From Alistipes sp. CAG:435 (GTDB taxonomy: Bacteria > Bacteroidota > Bacteroidia > Bacteroidales > UBA932): 58,930 nt of DNA. Location: contig FR893171.1 in NCBI GenBank assembly GCA_000433355.1, positions 1-58,930 on the forward strand. The letters run 5' to 3'. Below the pieces are notes generated by a model. The model saw only the letters and a program-made list of their open reading frames with translations. It ran no database searches and was not told the origin of the DNA. A program made the position numbers and the translations under genes. Shown here piece after piece: positions 43,396 to 51,618 of the stretch. The first letter of the stretch is position 1. Every line of letters starts with the position of its first letter.

Positions 43396-45738
43396 TTAAT
43401 CCTGCCCCAGAGTCTTGACCGGATTCTCGGTGGCGGCGCTGTAGGTCTGGCCGAGGACGGAGAGGAACGAAATCAGGAGTGAGATCAAGGCAGCGAGGAC
43501 AATAGCCCACCAAGGGTAAGTGATCTTCGTGTAGAATCCTTGGAGATAATAGGTTATGCCCCATACCGCAAACGGAACGGCAAGCACGACGGCGACAAGG
43601 CTCATGATCATGAACGACTTGGACAATGTCCATACGGCCGAGCTGACTTCCGCGCCGAAAACCTTGCGGACAGCGATCTGGCGGCTCTGCTGCTCAGTGA
43701 AATAGAGCGACATAGCAAACAGGCCGAGAGCCGAGATCAGGATGGCCATGACCATGAACGAAATCACGAGAAGCATCGTGTTCTTGGTGCCCTTCAGATC
43801 ATCTACCAGTTTCTCGTCCAGATAGTAAGCCTCCATCTCCACAGGAACGCCTGTGGTCTCCTTCGCAAACTCTTTGCAGACATTCCTGACCGCGGCCATA
43901 GCCTCGGAGCGATCACCCGTTATCTTAAGAAGCTGAATGAAGGCATAATCATAATTCTCGTCGATAATCCTTATGGAATTACGCTCGTTCTCCATCGGCT
44001 CGAACAGAGCGTTGCTGGCGCGGAAATCCGGGATGACGCCACAGATTTCATATTCACCATTGGTGTAGCTTCCGCCAGCGTAAGGATGCTCCGCCGTCAC
44101 ACCAAGACTCCTCTTGGAGGTCTCCGTCAGAAGCACTTTTGGCGAGGAAATTTCGCTGTACTTCTCCAAGACCTTGATTTCCAAGATCCTAAGCGAAGTC
44201 GTGTCCAATTGGGCCATACGCATCCAGCCTATCAACTGATTGTTCTCATCGTGAAGGCCATTCGCTCCGCAGGATATCGGAGAGGTAATTCCAAGTCCCA
44301 CGTCAACCACCTGAGGCAAAGCCTTTAACCTGTCGCGGAGCGCTTCCTGAGGCCCTCTCCTATAGCCTACATATTGGGAAGTGACCTGAATGATATCCTT
44401 TGTCTCGTAGCCCACCGGAAGGTTCACGAGATAGTTCACCTGCGCTGTCATCACGATGGCCATAGTGATAAGGATGGTGCTGAACACGGTTTGAAGAACG
44501 ATGAACACCTTGCCGAAAATCATCTTGTTCTTGAAACGGAACTCCCCTTTCACGACATCGATCGGTTTGAAGCGTGAGACAAGCATCGCAGGGAGCAGCG
44601 CCGAAACCACGGAGATGACAACCAACGCCAGAACAGCCCAAAGCACGGTGCTAAAGTCAGGTGTCAGCACAATGTCGGCGTTCAAAATCCTGTCAAAGAG
44701 CGGTTTGAATGAATATGCCAGCAGACAGCCCACTGCGAAACACCCGACCGTGAAGGCGAATGACTCGGCGATGTACCTCGCCACTATATTCCTTGAGCTT
44801 TCGCCAAGCAACCGTCTGGTGGCCATTTCCTTGGCGCGCTTTCCCGTCTGCGCGACAGTCAGATTGATGTAATTGAATATGGCGGAAATCAGCAGCACCA
44901 GAGCCACGATGAATAGTAACCCAACCTGTTTTTTGTCACCCGTTCTTATGCAACTATAGGACTTCAAATCCGAAAAATAGACCTTGTCCAGTCTCGTCAC
45001 GCTTGCCCCCCACAAAAAGGCGTTATCGGAATTGTCAGCCTTATAGAAATTCCAGTACCCGAGATACTTTTTAAGAAGATCATCACGCACCTTTTCCACA
45101 TCAGTTCCTTCGTCAAGCCGGACAATCGGAATAGTGTTGCCGAAATTGTCCATCCACGCAAACCGCTTCTGAGCACATTTGATGCTTGTGAACAGATCAT
45201 ATTGCTTGAACACATCGGTCGGCCCGAAATCCTCAACGACTCCGATTACAGTCCACTGATCTTTACCTGCGCTCAATGTCCTGCCTATAGGATCCTCATT
45301 TCCAAACACTTTCTTGGCGAACGACTCGGACAGAATCACCTCGTCCTCGTTCTCCAGAACCCTGTCCTTCGGGCAACCGGCAAGGCGGTAGTCAAAGAGA
45401 TTGAAGAAATTAGTGTCTATCGAAGCCTCTGCCGCCTTATAATAGTCATCGCCGACCATAATGTCGACATCTCCCCCAACGCAGATTTTAGTCCACGACT
45501 TGATCTCCGGAATAGACGGGAAAAACTCATCGGAAGTTCCGAGCGTCATTCCGAAAGAGTCGCCGGCACCGACAACATACAGCTGCTTGGAAAGCGGCTG
45601 CTTAGCTCCGACACTGAACTCCGTCCTGGCATACGAAGCCAGCAGGATGACAAATCCCAATGCCACCGAAAGTCCGAAAACCTCGATGAAGGTGTAAAGC
45701 TTGTTCCTCGACAGGAACTTCAAATACGTGCTTGACAT
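43396..45738 (-). CDS. FtsX/MacB-type ABC transporter permease
   Basis: This 780-aa permease starts at the ATG at 45738 (MSSTYLKFLSRNKLYTFIEV). The layout is TM helix, large periplasmic domain (MacB_PCD-like), three TM helices, then a second TM, a second periplasmic domain and three final TMs, that is, a duplicated FtsX unit in one chain. TGKRAKEMATRRLLGESSRN and SRQIAVRKVFGAEVSSA are the two ATPase-contact loops. Proteins of this kind in Bacteroidota export or extract lipoproteins or peptides and need a cytoplasmic ATPase, but no ATPase gene is adjacent. Two operator-like palindromes lie at 45903-45949 upstream. Confidence 0.88.
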   Translation of the reverse strand: MSSTYLKFLSRNKLYTFIEVFGLSVALGFVILLASYARTEFSVGAKQPLSKQLYVVGAGDSFGMTLGTSDEFFPSIPEIKSWTKICVGGDVDIMVGDDYYKAAEASIDTNFFNLFDYRLAGCPKDRVLENEDEVILSESFAKKVFGNEDPIGRTLSAGKDQWTVIGVVEDFGPTDVFKQYDLFTSIKCAQKRFAWMDNFGNTIPIVRLDEGTDVEKVRDDLLKKYLGYWNFYKADNSDNAFLWGASVTRLDKVYFSDLKSYSCIRTGDKKQVGLLFIVALVLLISAIFNYINLTVAQTGKRAKEMATRRLLGESSRNIVARYIAESFAFTVGCFAVGCLLAYSFKPLFDRILNADIVLTPDFSTVLWAVLALVVISVVSALLPAMLVSRFKPIDVVKGEFRFKNKMIFGKVFIVLQTVFSTILITMAIVMTAQVNYLVNLPVGYETKDIIQVTSQYVGYRRGPQEALRDRLKALPQVVDVGLGITSPISCGANGLHDENNQLIGWMRMAQLDTTSLRILEIKVLEKYSEISSPKVLLTETSKRSLGVTAEHPYAGGSYTNGEYEICGVIPDFRASNALFEPMENERNSIRIIDENYDYAFIQLLKITGDRSEAMAAVRNVCKEFAKETTGVPVEMEAYYLDEKLVDDLKGTKNTMLLVISFMVMAILISALGLFAMSLYFTEQQSRQIAVRKVFGAEVSSAVWTLSKSFMIMSLVAVVLAVPFAVWGITYYLQGFYTKITYPWWAIVLAALISLLISFLSVLGQTYSAATENPVKTLGQD

Positions 45739-45902
45739 ATTATCTCCAATAATTAATCTCAAAAACAGCTTCTCATTTTCCGGCAAACCCTCGGCAACTT
45801 ATCGCCGTCTCTTCCCAGAAACGACACTTTCGCCGAACAGAGTTCATGCCAAACCATGCAACTAATTATTTGTTAATATTTTAGCGATTAACCATTTTTC
45901 TA

Positions 45903-45949
45903 AAAGTGTAAAGAAATTTAACACCCACTGTAAAGAAACTTTACACTTT
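45903..45949. promoter_or_regulatory. Two tandem operator-like palindromes
   Basis: GTGTAAAGAAATTTAACAC (45907-45925) and CTGTAAAGAAACTTTACACT (45929-45948) are two copies of the same imperfect palindrome, TGTAAAGAAAnTTTACA, 22 bp (two helical turns) apart. The outer arms AAAGTGTAAAG/CTTTACACTTT also pair. They lie 165 bp upstream of the permease start and look like binding sites of a dimeric regulator. Confidence 0.6.
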
Positions 45950-45954
45950 CACCA

Positions 45955-45978
45955 GTCACTTCAACAATCTCAGTGACC
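45955..45978. repeat. Degenerate REP-like palindrome
   Basis: GTCACTTCAACAATCTCAGT plus GACC; two changes from the family consensus. Together with 45903-45949 and the array at 46018 it fills the 485-bp gap 45739-46223, which contains no gene. Confidence 0.6.
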
Positions 45979-46017
45979 GCAAACTCAGTCGTAAACCAGA
46001 TTTTCCAATCAGAGAGT

Positions 46018-46198
46018 TTTGTACTCCAGAAAGGTCTCAACTGCCCAAAATCCACGATTCAAGGCGGTTGGTACACCAGAAAGCCTTTTCCTGTACCAAA
46101 CCCACGATTCAAGGCGTTGGTACACCAGATGGCCTTTTCCTGTACAAAACCCACGATTCAAGGCAGTTGGTACACCAGATGGCCTTTTCCTGTACCAA
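46018..46198. repeat. Array of four 32-nt hairpin units with a 49-50-nt period
   Basis: Units start at 46018 (degenerate), 46068, 46117 and 46167. Each good unit begins TTGGTACACCAGA and ends CCTTTTCCTGTACCAA, so the ends TTGGTACA/TGTACCAA pair into a hairpin. The 17-18-nt stretches between units are nearly identical here (ACCCACGATTCAAGGC). The same unit with the same 50-nt period but different spacers appears at 58663-58744. Frames over this array only translate the repeat. Confidence 0.85.
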
Positions 46199-46223
46199 CT
46201 CCAATCATCAAATTGAGTAAGCG

Positions 46224-46637
46224 TTAAAAATATGTAGAGTGCGGAAGATTGAGACTGAGCTGGGAGTCAGCGTCGGAACGGGTTTTCTCGTATGCGATGA
46301 CGGTGTCGAGATCCGGATTGATCATCAGATCCAGATTCCAGATAATGAGGCGGTCACCGGCCACGACTTCCTTGAAACAGTCAGTTATGCCGACAATGGC
46401 CGGAATGCCGATGCCTTTAGCAAGGACACAGACCTGACCGTCAATGTCTTCCTCTTGAGTGACAATTCCTACCACGTTGCGGAAATCAATCAGCGTGGAG
46501 TCTGACAGTGACAACCGCTCGGCAACAAGGACGCTGCCGGGCGGAATGTCCTCGAACGGATTCCTTTGCCCGCAGTCCTTGACCACGAACGCACGGCCTT
46601 TCGCAAAGCCACGGACACCCGTTCCACGCACTGTCAT
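46224..46637 (-). CDS. Stand-alone PEP-utilizer swivelling domain without its His
   Basis: This 137-aa protein is only a phosphohistidine swivelling domain, as found in PEP synthase, PPDK and enzyme I. The pattern is VRGTGVRGFAKGRAFVVKD, IPPGSVLVAERLSLSDSTLI, VGIVTQEEDIDGQVCVLAKG, then IGIPAIVGI. In the family the stretch reads TEEGG-x-T-S-H-A-A and the His carries the phosphate; here that position reads DGQVCV, with Gln and no His. The start at 46637 is the first ATG of the frame. The family usually shuttles phosphate between an ATP-grasp and a substrate domain, neither of which is nearby. The function is unknown; a regulatory or vestigial role is possible. The gene lies 82 bp downstream of the G1P dehydrogenase-like gene on the same strand. 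Confidence 0.7.
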   Translation of the reverse strand: MTVRGTGVRGFAKGRAFVVKDCGQRNPFEDIPPGSVLVAERLSLSDSTLIDFRNVVGIVTQEEDIDGQVCVLAKGIGIPAIVGITDCFKEVVAGDRLIIWNLDLMINPDLDTVIAYEKTRSDADSQLSLNLPHSTYF

Positions 46638-46719
46638 ATTCCTAATACATATCTTGCCGGCAGACAATCACCAGTGGCACCGATCATATTCAAAAGTAAT
46701 TGTCCGCCGACGAAAAAAT

Positions 46720-48162
46720 CTAATTCATCTCCTTTGTCAGGTCCCAAGCGGCGCCGGGAGCGAAGACAGACTCAACGAGCTGATCGTAGAACATTCCCCT
46801 CTTCGCAAGGTCGAGCACATTGAAGCGGAAACGCATCAGCTGGACCTTCGGGAACATATTCTTGAGCATCTCGCGGGTCACGCCGATCATCGAAGGATCG
46901 TACGGAGCGCCGGCCTTCTTCATCAGATCCTGCATCTTGGCGAATGAATATACCTGACCCTGAAGCTTCTTCTTGAGTTCCGGCCAGCCTTCCTTCACCT
47001 TCGTCAGCTGGACACGTACGGTCTCCGCATCGTCATATTTCTTGGTGATCTCGGTATAGCCAAGCTCCGGCGCAGGGAAATTCTTGAATATCTCAAGCGC
47101 CCTCTTCTGCTCCTGCTCAAGCGTAGGCCAAGCCTTGACGCAAGCGTCAACATCAATCTTGGAGAGGTCCATCTTGAACAGCTCATCGAACACGGCGCAC
47201 ATCGTCAGCGTGCCGATGGCCACCTGAAATCCGTGAGACTGAAGCTTGCCGTTGAAACGATGATGTGTCATGTCAAGAATATGGCTGAACAAGTGATCGC
47301 AGCAAGAAGCAGGACGGCTGGACTGTGCGGCCTGCATCGCTATTCCACTGAGAGTCAACCCCTCGAACAAATCGGCAACGGCCTGTTTGTCACCCTTGGC
47401 CACACCCTCCGGGTCAGCCAGAAGGTCATCAAGACAGTCCTGAAGCACGTGCCAGGCATCCGGCTTGATCGGTTCCGTGCCCATCAGGTCGGCGATCATC
47501 CACTCGGCTCCGGCAGGAACCTTTGCGGCCAGATCAGCGTACCCCGCGGCAGTCATGGCCTTCGGGGCGGAGGCGATCACGTCAATGTCAGCGATGATTA
47601 CCTTTGGGGCCGGGCAGGAGAATGTCTGCTTGGAGTTATGGTAGGAAATCGAGGCACCGAACGACGAGAAACCGTCCACGGAAGCCGCCGTCGGCAATGT
47701 CAGATAAGACTGGCCGTAGTGGTGCGAGGCAAGTTTGCAAAGGTCGTTGATGACTCCTGAGCCCACGGATATGGTGACATATTCAGCCTCGGAAGACGGT
47801 CTGAACGCCTTCTCCGCATCCGGTTCCACATATTCAGGATCATTCTCGATAGCCTTGGCGGCGGAGAAGTCTCCGGCGATGATGTGGTCAACCATATCGA
47901 CGTACCTCCAGTCGGCGTGGAACTCCTTCGTCTCGATGACATATTTATCCGTGTGGACACCCGCGGCCACAAACTCATCGTACACCTTCTGGCCAAGAAC
48001 CTTCCAAGTGTTAAGGTCTGCCACCACAACGGCAGCCTTGCTTTCAGGGAACCACTTCTTGAACTCCTCGGGAGCCAGTGAGCTGACTCCGCAGCCCATC
48101 TCGAACACCTTGGTGTCGGTGGCGACAGTCAAGGCTTTGGCAATTCTTTCTTTTGAATTCAT
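46720..48162 (-). CDS. Glycerol-1-phosphate dehydrogenase-like protein (AraM/EgsA family)
   Basis: This 480-aa protein starts at the ATG at 48162 (MNSKERIAKALTVATDTKVF). It belongs to the dehydroquinate-synthase-like/iron-alcohol-dehydrogenase fold: VTISVGSGVINDLCKLAS (NAD binding), LPTAASVDGFSSFGASISYH, and metal-ligand residues in SRPASCCDHLFSHILDMTHH (the D and H positions) and LQSHGFQVAIGTL. That is the AraM/EgsA pattern. These enzymes make sn-glycerol-1-phosphate from dihydroxyacetone phosphate. Bacillus AraM starts archaeal-type ether lipids, and genes for such lipids have been reported in the FCB superphylum. No prenyl-glyceryl transferase gene is adjacent, so the pathway is only a suggestion. 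It diverges from the GH29 gene. Confidence 0.85.
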   Translation of the reverse strand: MNSKERIAKALTVATDTKVFEMGCGVSSLAPEEFKKWFPESKAAVVVADLNTWKVLGQKVYDEFVAAGVHTDKYVIETKEFHADWRYVDMVDHIIAGDFSAAKAIENDPEYVEPDAEKAFRPSSEAEYVTISVGSGVINDLCKLASHHYGQSYLTLPTAASVDGFSSFGASISYHNSKQTFSCPAPKVIIADIDVIASAPKAMTAAGYADLAAKVPAGAEWMIADLMGTEPIKPDAWHVLQDCLDDLLADPEGVAKGDKQAVADLFEGLTLSGIAMQAAQSSRPASCCDHLFSHILDMTHHRFNGKLQSHGFQVAIGTLTMCAVFDELFKMDLSKIDVDACVKAWPTLEQEQKRALEIFKNFPAPELGYTEITKKYDDAETVRVQLTKVKEGWPELKKKLQGQVYSFAKMQDLMKKAGAPYDPSMIGVTREMLKNMFPKVQLMRFRFNVLDLAKRGMFYDQLVESVFAPGAAWDLTKEMN

Positions 48163-48297
48163 TATCAATGTTCTTTTAAGTAATTCTAAATAACACGCAG
48201 CACATTTGCCAAATACATAGTGGCTGGATGTCCGCGGATCGGCAAAGGTTCTTTTGTCGGCATAAAGTTACAAAAAATCTTTCGTAACTTAGCGACT

Positions 48298-49695
48298 ATG
48301 AAAAAGTACATCTCAACCCTATTGGCCCTGCTGGCCGTCCCGATGATGATGGCGGCGCAGGGAAAAAGCCTCCACCAGCTCCAGCAAGAGTTTGTTGACC
48401 TGAGGCTCGGAATGTTTGTTCACTTCGGTCTCCCGACCTACCAGACAGCCGACTGGACCGATCCTGACCTCAGTCCGGAAGTGTTCAACCCGGTCAAGCT
48501 GGACACTGACCAATGGGTCAAGGCAGCCCAGAGCGCAGGGATGAAATTCATCTGCGTCTCCGTCAAGCACCACAGCGGCTTCTGCATGTGGGACACCAAG
48601 ACCACGGACTACAGCGTGATGAGCTCGCCTCTTCACCGGGATGTGCTTCGTGAGCTCGTCAATTCCGTCCACAAGGCCGGGATGCAGATAATGTTCCACT
48701 TCTCGATCCTGGACACCCATCACCGTATCCGCCCGACCCTGCCGTTCACCCCGGAGAAAATCAACCTGCTCAAAAGCCAGGTGCGCGAACTTCTCACTGA
48801 ATACGGCCCGGTCAACACCATAATGTTCGATGGATGGGACGCTCCGTGGGGCAGGATTTCATATTCAGATGTCTCATTCCCAGAGTTTTATCATCTCATC
48901 AAGAGCATCCAGCCAAACTGCCTGGTGATGGATCTGAACGGGGCGAAGTACCCGTCCGAGGCTCTGTTCTACTCAGACATCCGCTGCTACGAGCAGGGCG
49001 CCGGTCAGAAAATATCCCCGGAAACCAACCAGCTCCCGGCGATGGCCTGCTATCCTTTGCAGAAAACCTGGTTCTGGAAGACCGAGTTCCCTTCTTCGCC
49101 TCTGAAAGACGTGGACGAGATCGTGAAGGGCAACATCATCCCGTACAACAACGCCTACTGCACCTACATCCTGAACTCCGCCCCGAACCGTGACGGGCTG
49201 ATGGATCAGAACTGCATCGACGCGTTGAAGCGCATAGGCAAGATTTGGAAGAACACCGGCCACATCGTGGACGTGGCCGAGACAATGGAGCCGATCACCG
49301 ACATCAACATCGCCATCGGCAAGCCGTGCGACTCCTCCTGGTCCGACGACATGGACATCATGGATTTCGCCAACGACGACGACTTCCGCACCTGCTGGAT
49401 CTCCAGCCCCGAAGTCAAGGATCCGTTCTGGAAAGTAGAGCTCGACCCCGGCAGCCTTATAGACATGGTAGTGATGACCGAACCAAAGCCCGGCGTGATG
49501 CAGGAATATGTCATTGAATATCTCCACAAAGGCATCTGGCACACAGTCTTCAACGGCGCCACCCCGACCCAGAGCCGCGTGAAAATCCACCGCTTCGACA
49601 AGGTTTACGCCGACGCCGTCCGTGTCCGTTTCACCAAATGGACCGGCCTCCTCTCCCTCGCCGAATTCGGAGTCTATACCCCGTACGAGAAGTAA
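48298..49695 (+). CDS. GH29 alpha-L-fucosidase-like secreted enzyme with an F5/8-type C-terminal domain
   Basis: The ATG at 48298 gives a 465-aa protein with a signal peptide (MKKYISTLLALLAVPMMMAA). The GH29 (beta/alpha)8 domain shows RLGMFVHFGLPTYQTADW, ISVKHHSGFCMWDTKTTDYS-like residues (VSVKHHSGFCMWDTKTTDYS) and YGPVNTIMFDGWDAPWG, in which Asp178 is the likely nucleophile. From about residue 335 a galactose-binding/discoidin-like domain follows (IAIGKPCDSSWSDDMDIM, DFRTCWIS, VRVRFTKWTGLLSLAEFGVY). It should remove terminal L-fucose from glycans in the periplasm or outside. No SusC/SusD pair or other glycoside hydrolase is adjacent, so it is a lone enzyme rather than part of a utilisation locus. 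Confidence 0.9.
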   Translation: MKKYISTLLALLAVPMMMAAQGKSLHQLQQEFVDLRLGMFVHFGLPTYQTADWTDPDLSPEVFNPVKLDTDQWVKAAQSAGMKFICVSVKHHSGFCMWDTKTTDYSVMSSPLHRDVLRELVNSVHKAGMQIMFHFSILDTHHRIRPTLPFTPEKINLLKSQVRELLTEYGPVNTIMFDGWDAPWGRISYSDVSFPEFYHLIKSIQPNCLVMDLNGAKYPSEALFYSDIRCYEQGAGQKISPETNQLPAMACYPLQKTWFWKTEFPSSPLKDVDEIVKGNIIPYNNAYCTYILNSAPNRDGLMDQNCIDALKRIGKIWKNTGHIVDVAETMEPITDINIAIGKPCDSSWSDDMDIMDFANDDDFRTCWISSPEVKDPFWKVELDPGSLIDMVVMTEPKPGVMQEYVIEYLHKGIWHTVFNGATPTQSRVKIHRFDKVYADAVRVRFTKWTGLLSLAEFGVYTPYEK

Positions 49696-49823
49696 GGCCT
49701 GCCGCCACTGCCAGTACCATAGTCCACACACTCTGTTATTGAATCCACGGACGGACTCTGAGCCTATCTCGGTCACTAAGCTTACAATCGTTTGCTGAAC
49801 CTAAACCGGTCGCTAAACCCACT

Positions 49824-49848
49824 GGTCACTGAGCCTGTCGAAGTGACC
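49824..49848. repeat. REP-like palindrome
   Basis: A perfect unit: GGTCACT-GAGCCTGTCGA-AGTGACC. Degenerate halves lie just upstream (near 49770 and 49798). It lies in the 315-bp gap 49696-50010, which otherwise holds only the following hairpin. Confidence 0.85.
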
Positions 49849-49934
49849 ACTTCCCAAGCACCAAGTGAGCCCAGCAAGGTAAGCAAGTAGAAACACCGTG
49901 GCAGCCAACCATTTGACAATCAGTAACAAAAACA

Positions 49935-49966
49935 ATCGCCTTCAGGTGTGACTATCTGAAGGCGAT
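49935..49966. terminator. Hairpin between the fucosidase and the OMP gene
   Basis: ATCGCCTTCAG and CTGAAGGCGAT form a perfect 11-bp stem with a 10-nt loop. The plus strand continues CGCTTTATTTCTTG and the minus strand TGTTTTTGTT, so it can serve both convergent genes. Confidence 0.7.
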
Positions 49967-50010
49967 CGCTTTATTTCTTGTTTATCAGTTAGTTACCCGT
50001 CACGGGAGCT

Positions 50011-50493
50011 TTAGAACTTATAGAAAGCACCAATCGTCACCGAGTTCTTTCCAAGCCCTGCCACGTCATAGTTGACGTTCACCCAATCATAGCCGACCTT
50101 GATTCCCGCGTTCTTGTACTTGACTCCGACCGCCGGACGGAAGAAATGCCCGGTGCCCCTGTCTGTGAAATCTCCTAAGATTCCAGCCTTCAGCTCAATC
50201 AGCGGACTCACATTCCGGTTCAAAATGCTATACCTGATGTGAGCGAAAGTAGGAACGAAGAAGTGATTCTTGTCAGATTTGAAGTCGTAGTACTTCAGCC
50301 CCACGCCAGCTCCGACATAAAGTCCAGGAAGCAAATTGTAACCGGTTGAAACATCAGCATATATTCCTTTCTGAATATACCCGGCCTCAACCTCAGCCGA
50401 GACGCCTTTCCTGAAATCCGGATTCCGAACCTCCTGCCCGAACGCCGTGACAGAGACAATCATCGCCATCACAGCAATAAATAAATGTTTCAT
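50011..50493 (-). CDS. Small outer-membrane beta-barrel protein
   Basis: This 160-aa protein has a signal peptide (MKHLFIAVMAMIVSVTAFGQ). The mature part shows repeated amphipathic strands (VSAEVEAGYIQKGIYADVST, LYVGAGVGLKYYDF, HFFRPAVGVKYKNAGIKVGY) and ends in an aromatic residue (TIGAFYKF), typical of an eight-stranded outer-membrane barrel of the OmpW/opacity type. It lies 92 bp downstream of the DUF4249 gene on the same strand, so it may be the tail of that operon. It is GC-richer than the genes before it, which makes membership uncertain. No function is known. Confidence 0.8.
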   Translation of the reverse strand: MKHLFIAVMAMIVSVTAFGQEVRNPDFRKGVSAEVEAGYIQKGIYADVSTGYNLLPGLYVGAGVGLKYYDFKSDKNHFFVPTFAHIRYSILNRNVSPLIELKAGILGDFTDRGTGHFFRPAVGVKYKNAGIKVGYDWVNVNYDVAGLGKNSVTIGAFYKF

Positions 50494-50585
50494 AAAGTAA
50501 AGTTTTTAATGTTCAGTCCGTATAGTCAAATATCAGACCACATTATTATAACGTTCAAAAGAAATAGCTTTGTCTTATTAAATAC

Positions 50586-51617
50586 CTAAAAATCAACCAG
50601 CCAATCGTGAAGCACACGAATCCCATCATCAATGTTGTCATAATCCGGCATTGCATTAATGTTTGGAATCCATCCGGAACTGATCTGTGAGCAACAGCCT
50701 ACAACTCCGAATCCACCACGAACATTCCCGACACGAAAGTTCATTGGCGCAAAACCTATTTCAGAGAGACTGTTGTTGTCCAATCTCTTTTTCGCCTCGA
50801 AATAATCGAACATCTCGTCCGACACCGAATAAAGATCCACTCTGTAATAATACCTATACACAGCAAGTTGTTTTTCCCCTCTGACCTCATAGTACCTTGT
50901 GACATAGTCTTCATGGTACCACACCGGTATTTCAAGACTAATCATACCATCAACAGCTTCTTTTCCTGTAAATAAGAACATCTCATTCCCGTTAACCTCA
51001 CATCGCATCCTTCCAGATTCCAAATCATCATATAATGTTCCTTCATCCTCTTCAGGAAACGTCCAAGTCATCATTTCCTCTTCCTCCAGATCTTTACGGA
51101 TGATTTTCTGACCATCCAGATACGACTCATCCGAAATATAACGTTCTTTCCTTACGAGACGCATCCCGTACTTTTTATCTTCAGACTGATTCGGTATATT
51201 TATCTCAAAAACAAGTTTACCTTTCTCCTCACGAGTTGCGACAGTCATCTTAGGAGCTTCGGGAAATACACTCTCCGCCACAACTTCTTCAACACCATCC
51301 ATATTCGCGGAGACTTTCACCCTGTCACCGCTGTTTGCAGAAAAGACTGCATAGAAAAAGTTATCCCCTCTCCAAAGTGCTCTCTCAAGCACGACATTTT
51401 CCCTGCAATAAACTGACACGGAAGCATTGTCAACGCCAATCTGCTTCGGCTTCTCATTTGAAGGTGTCGCCACAAACAATTCTACGAAAGTAGTGTCCTG
51501 TTCTCCCGGGAAACATCGTATAAACAATCGACTAGAATCATCAATATCCTTTAGATCAATCAGGTAAGTACAAGAACTTAACAAAAAAACGAGAAGTATG
51601 ATAACTGTCTGTCTCAT
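50586..51617 (-). CDS. DUF4249 surface lipoprotein
   Basis: This 343-aa lipoprotein has lipobox LLSSC (Cys16) followed by TYLIDLKDIDDSSRLFIRCF. Beta-rich segments (ASVSVYCRENVVLERALWRG, GDRVKVSANM, VRKERYISDESYLDG) and a C-terminal region (YYRVDLYSVSDEMFDYFEA, then GGFGVVGCCSQISSGW) match DUF4249, a family in which the gene normally follows a TonB-dependent receptor and whose product is thought to act as its surface partner in place of SusD. Here it starts 1 bp after the receptor stop, as expected. The ligand is unknown. Confidence 0.88.
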   Translation of the reverse strand: MRQTVIILLVFLLSSCTYLIDLKDIDDSSRLFIRCFPGEQDTTFVELFVATPSNEKPKQIGVDNASVSVYCRENVVLERALWRGDNFFYAVFSANSGDRVKVSANMDGVEEVVAESVFPEAPKMTVATREEKGKLVFEINIPNQSEDKKYGMRLVRKERYISDESYLDGQKIIRKDLEEEEMMTWTFPEEDEGTLYDDLESGRMRCEVNGNEMFLFTGKEAVDGMISLEIPVWYHEDYVTRYYEVRGEKQLAVYRYYYRVDLYSVSDEMFDYFEAKKRLDNNSLSEIGFAPMNFRVGNVRGGFGVVGCCSQISSGWIPNINAMPDYDNIDDGIRVLHDWLVDF

Positions 51618-51618
51618 C

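Noticed and set aside
45840..45865. Sigma-54 promoter (TTGGCATG...) for the permease
   Set aside because: The -12 part reads CTGTT where TTGC is needed, so the match is too weak.
46018..46198. CRISPR array
   Set aside because: The units are evenly spaced, but the stretches between them are only 17-18 nt and nearly identical, there are too few units, and there are no cas genes nearby. A phased hairpin repeat explains it better.
45973..46227. 84-aa and 65-aa plus-strand frames
   Set aside because: They are just the translated 50-nt repeat (recurring YTRWPFPV) with no independent protein features.
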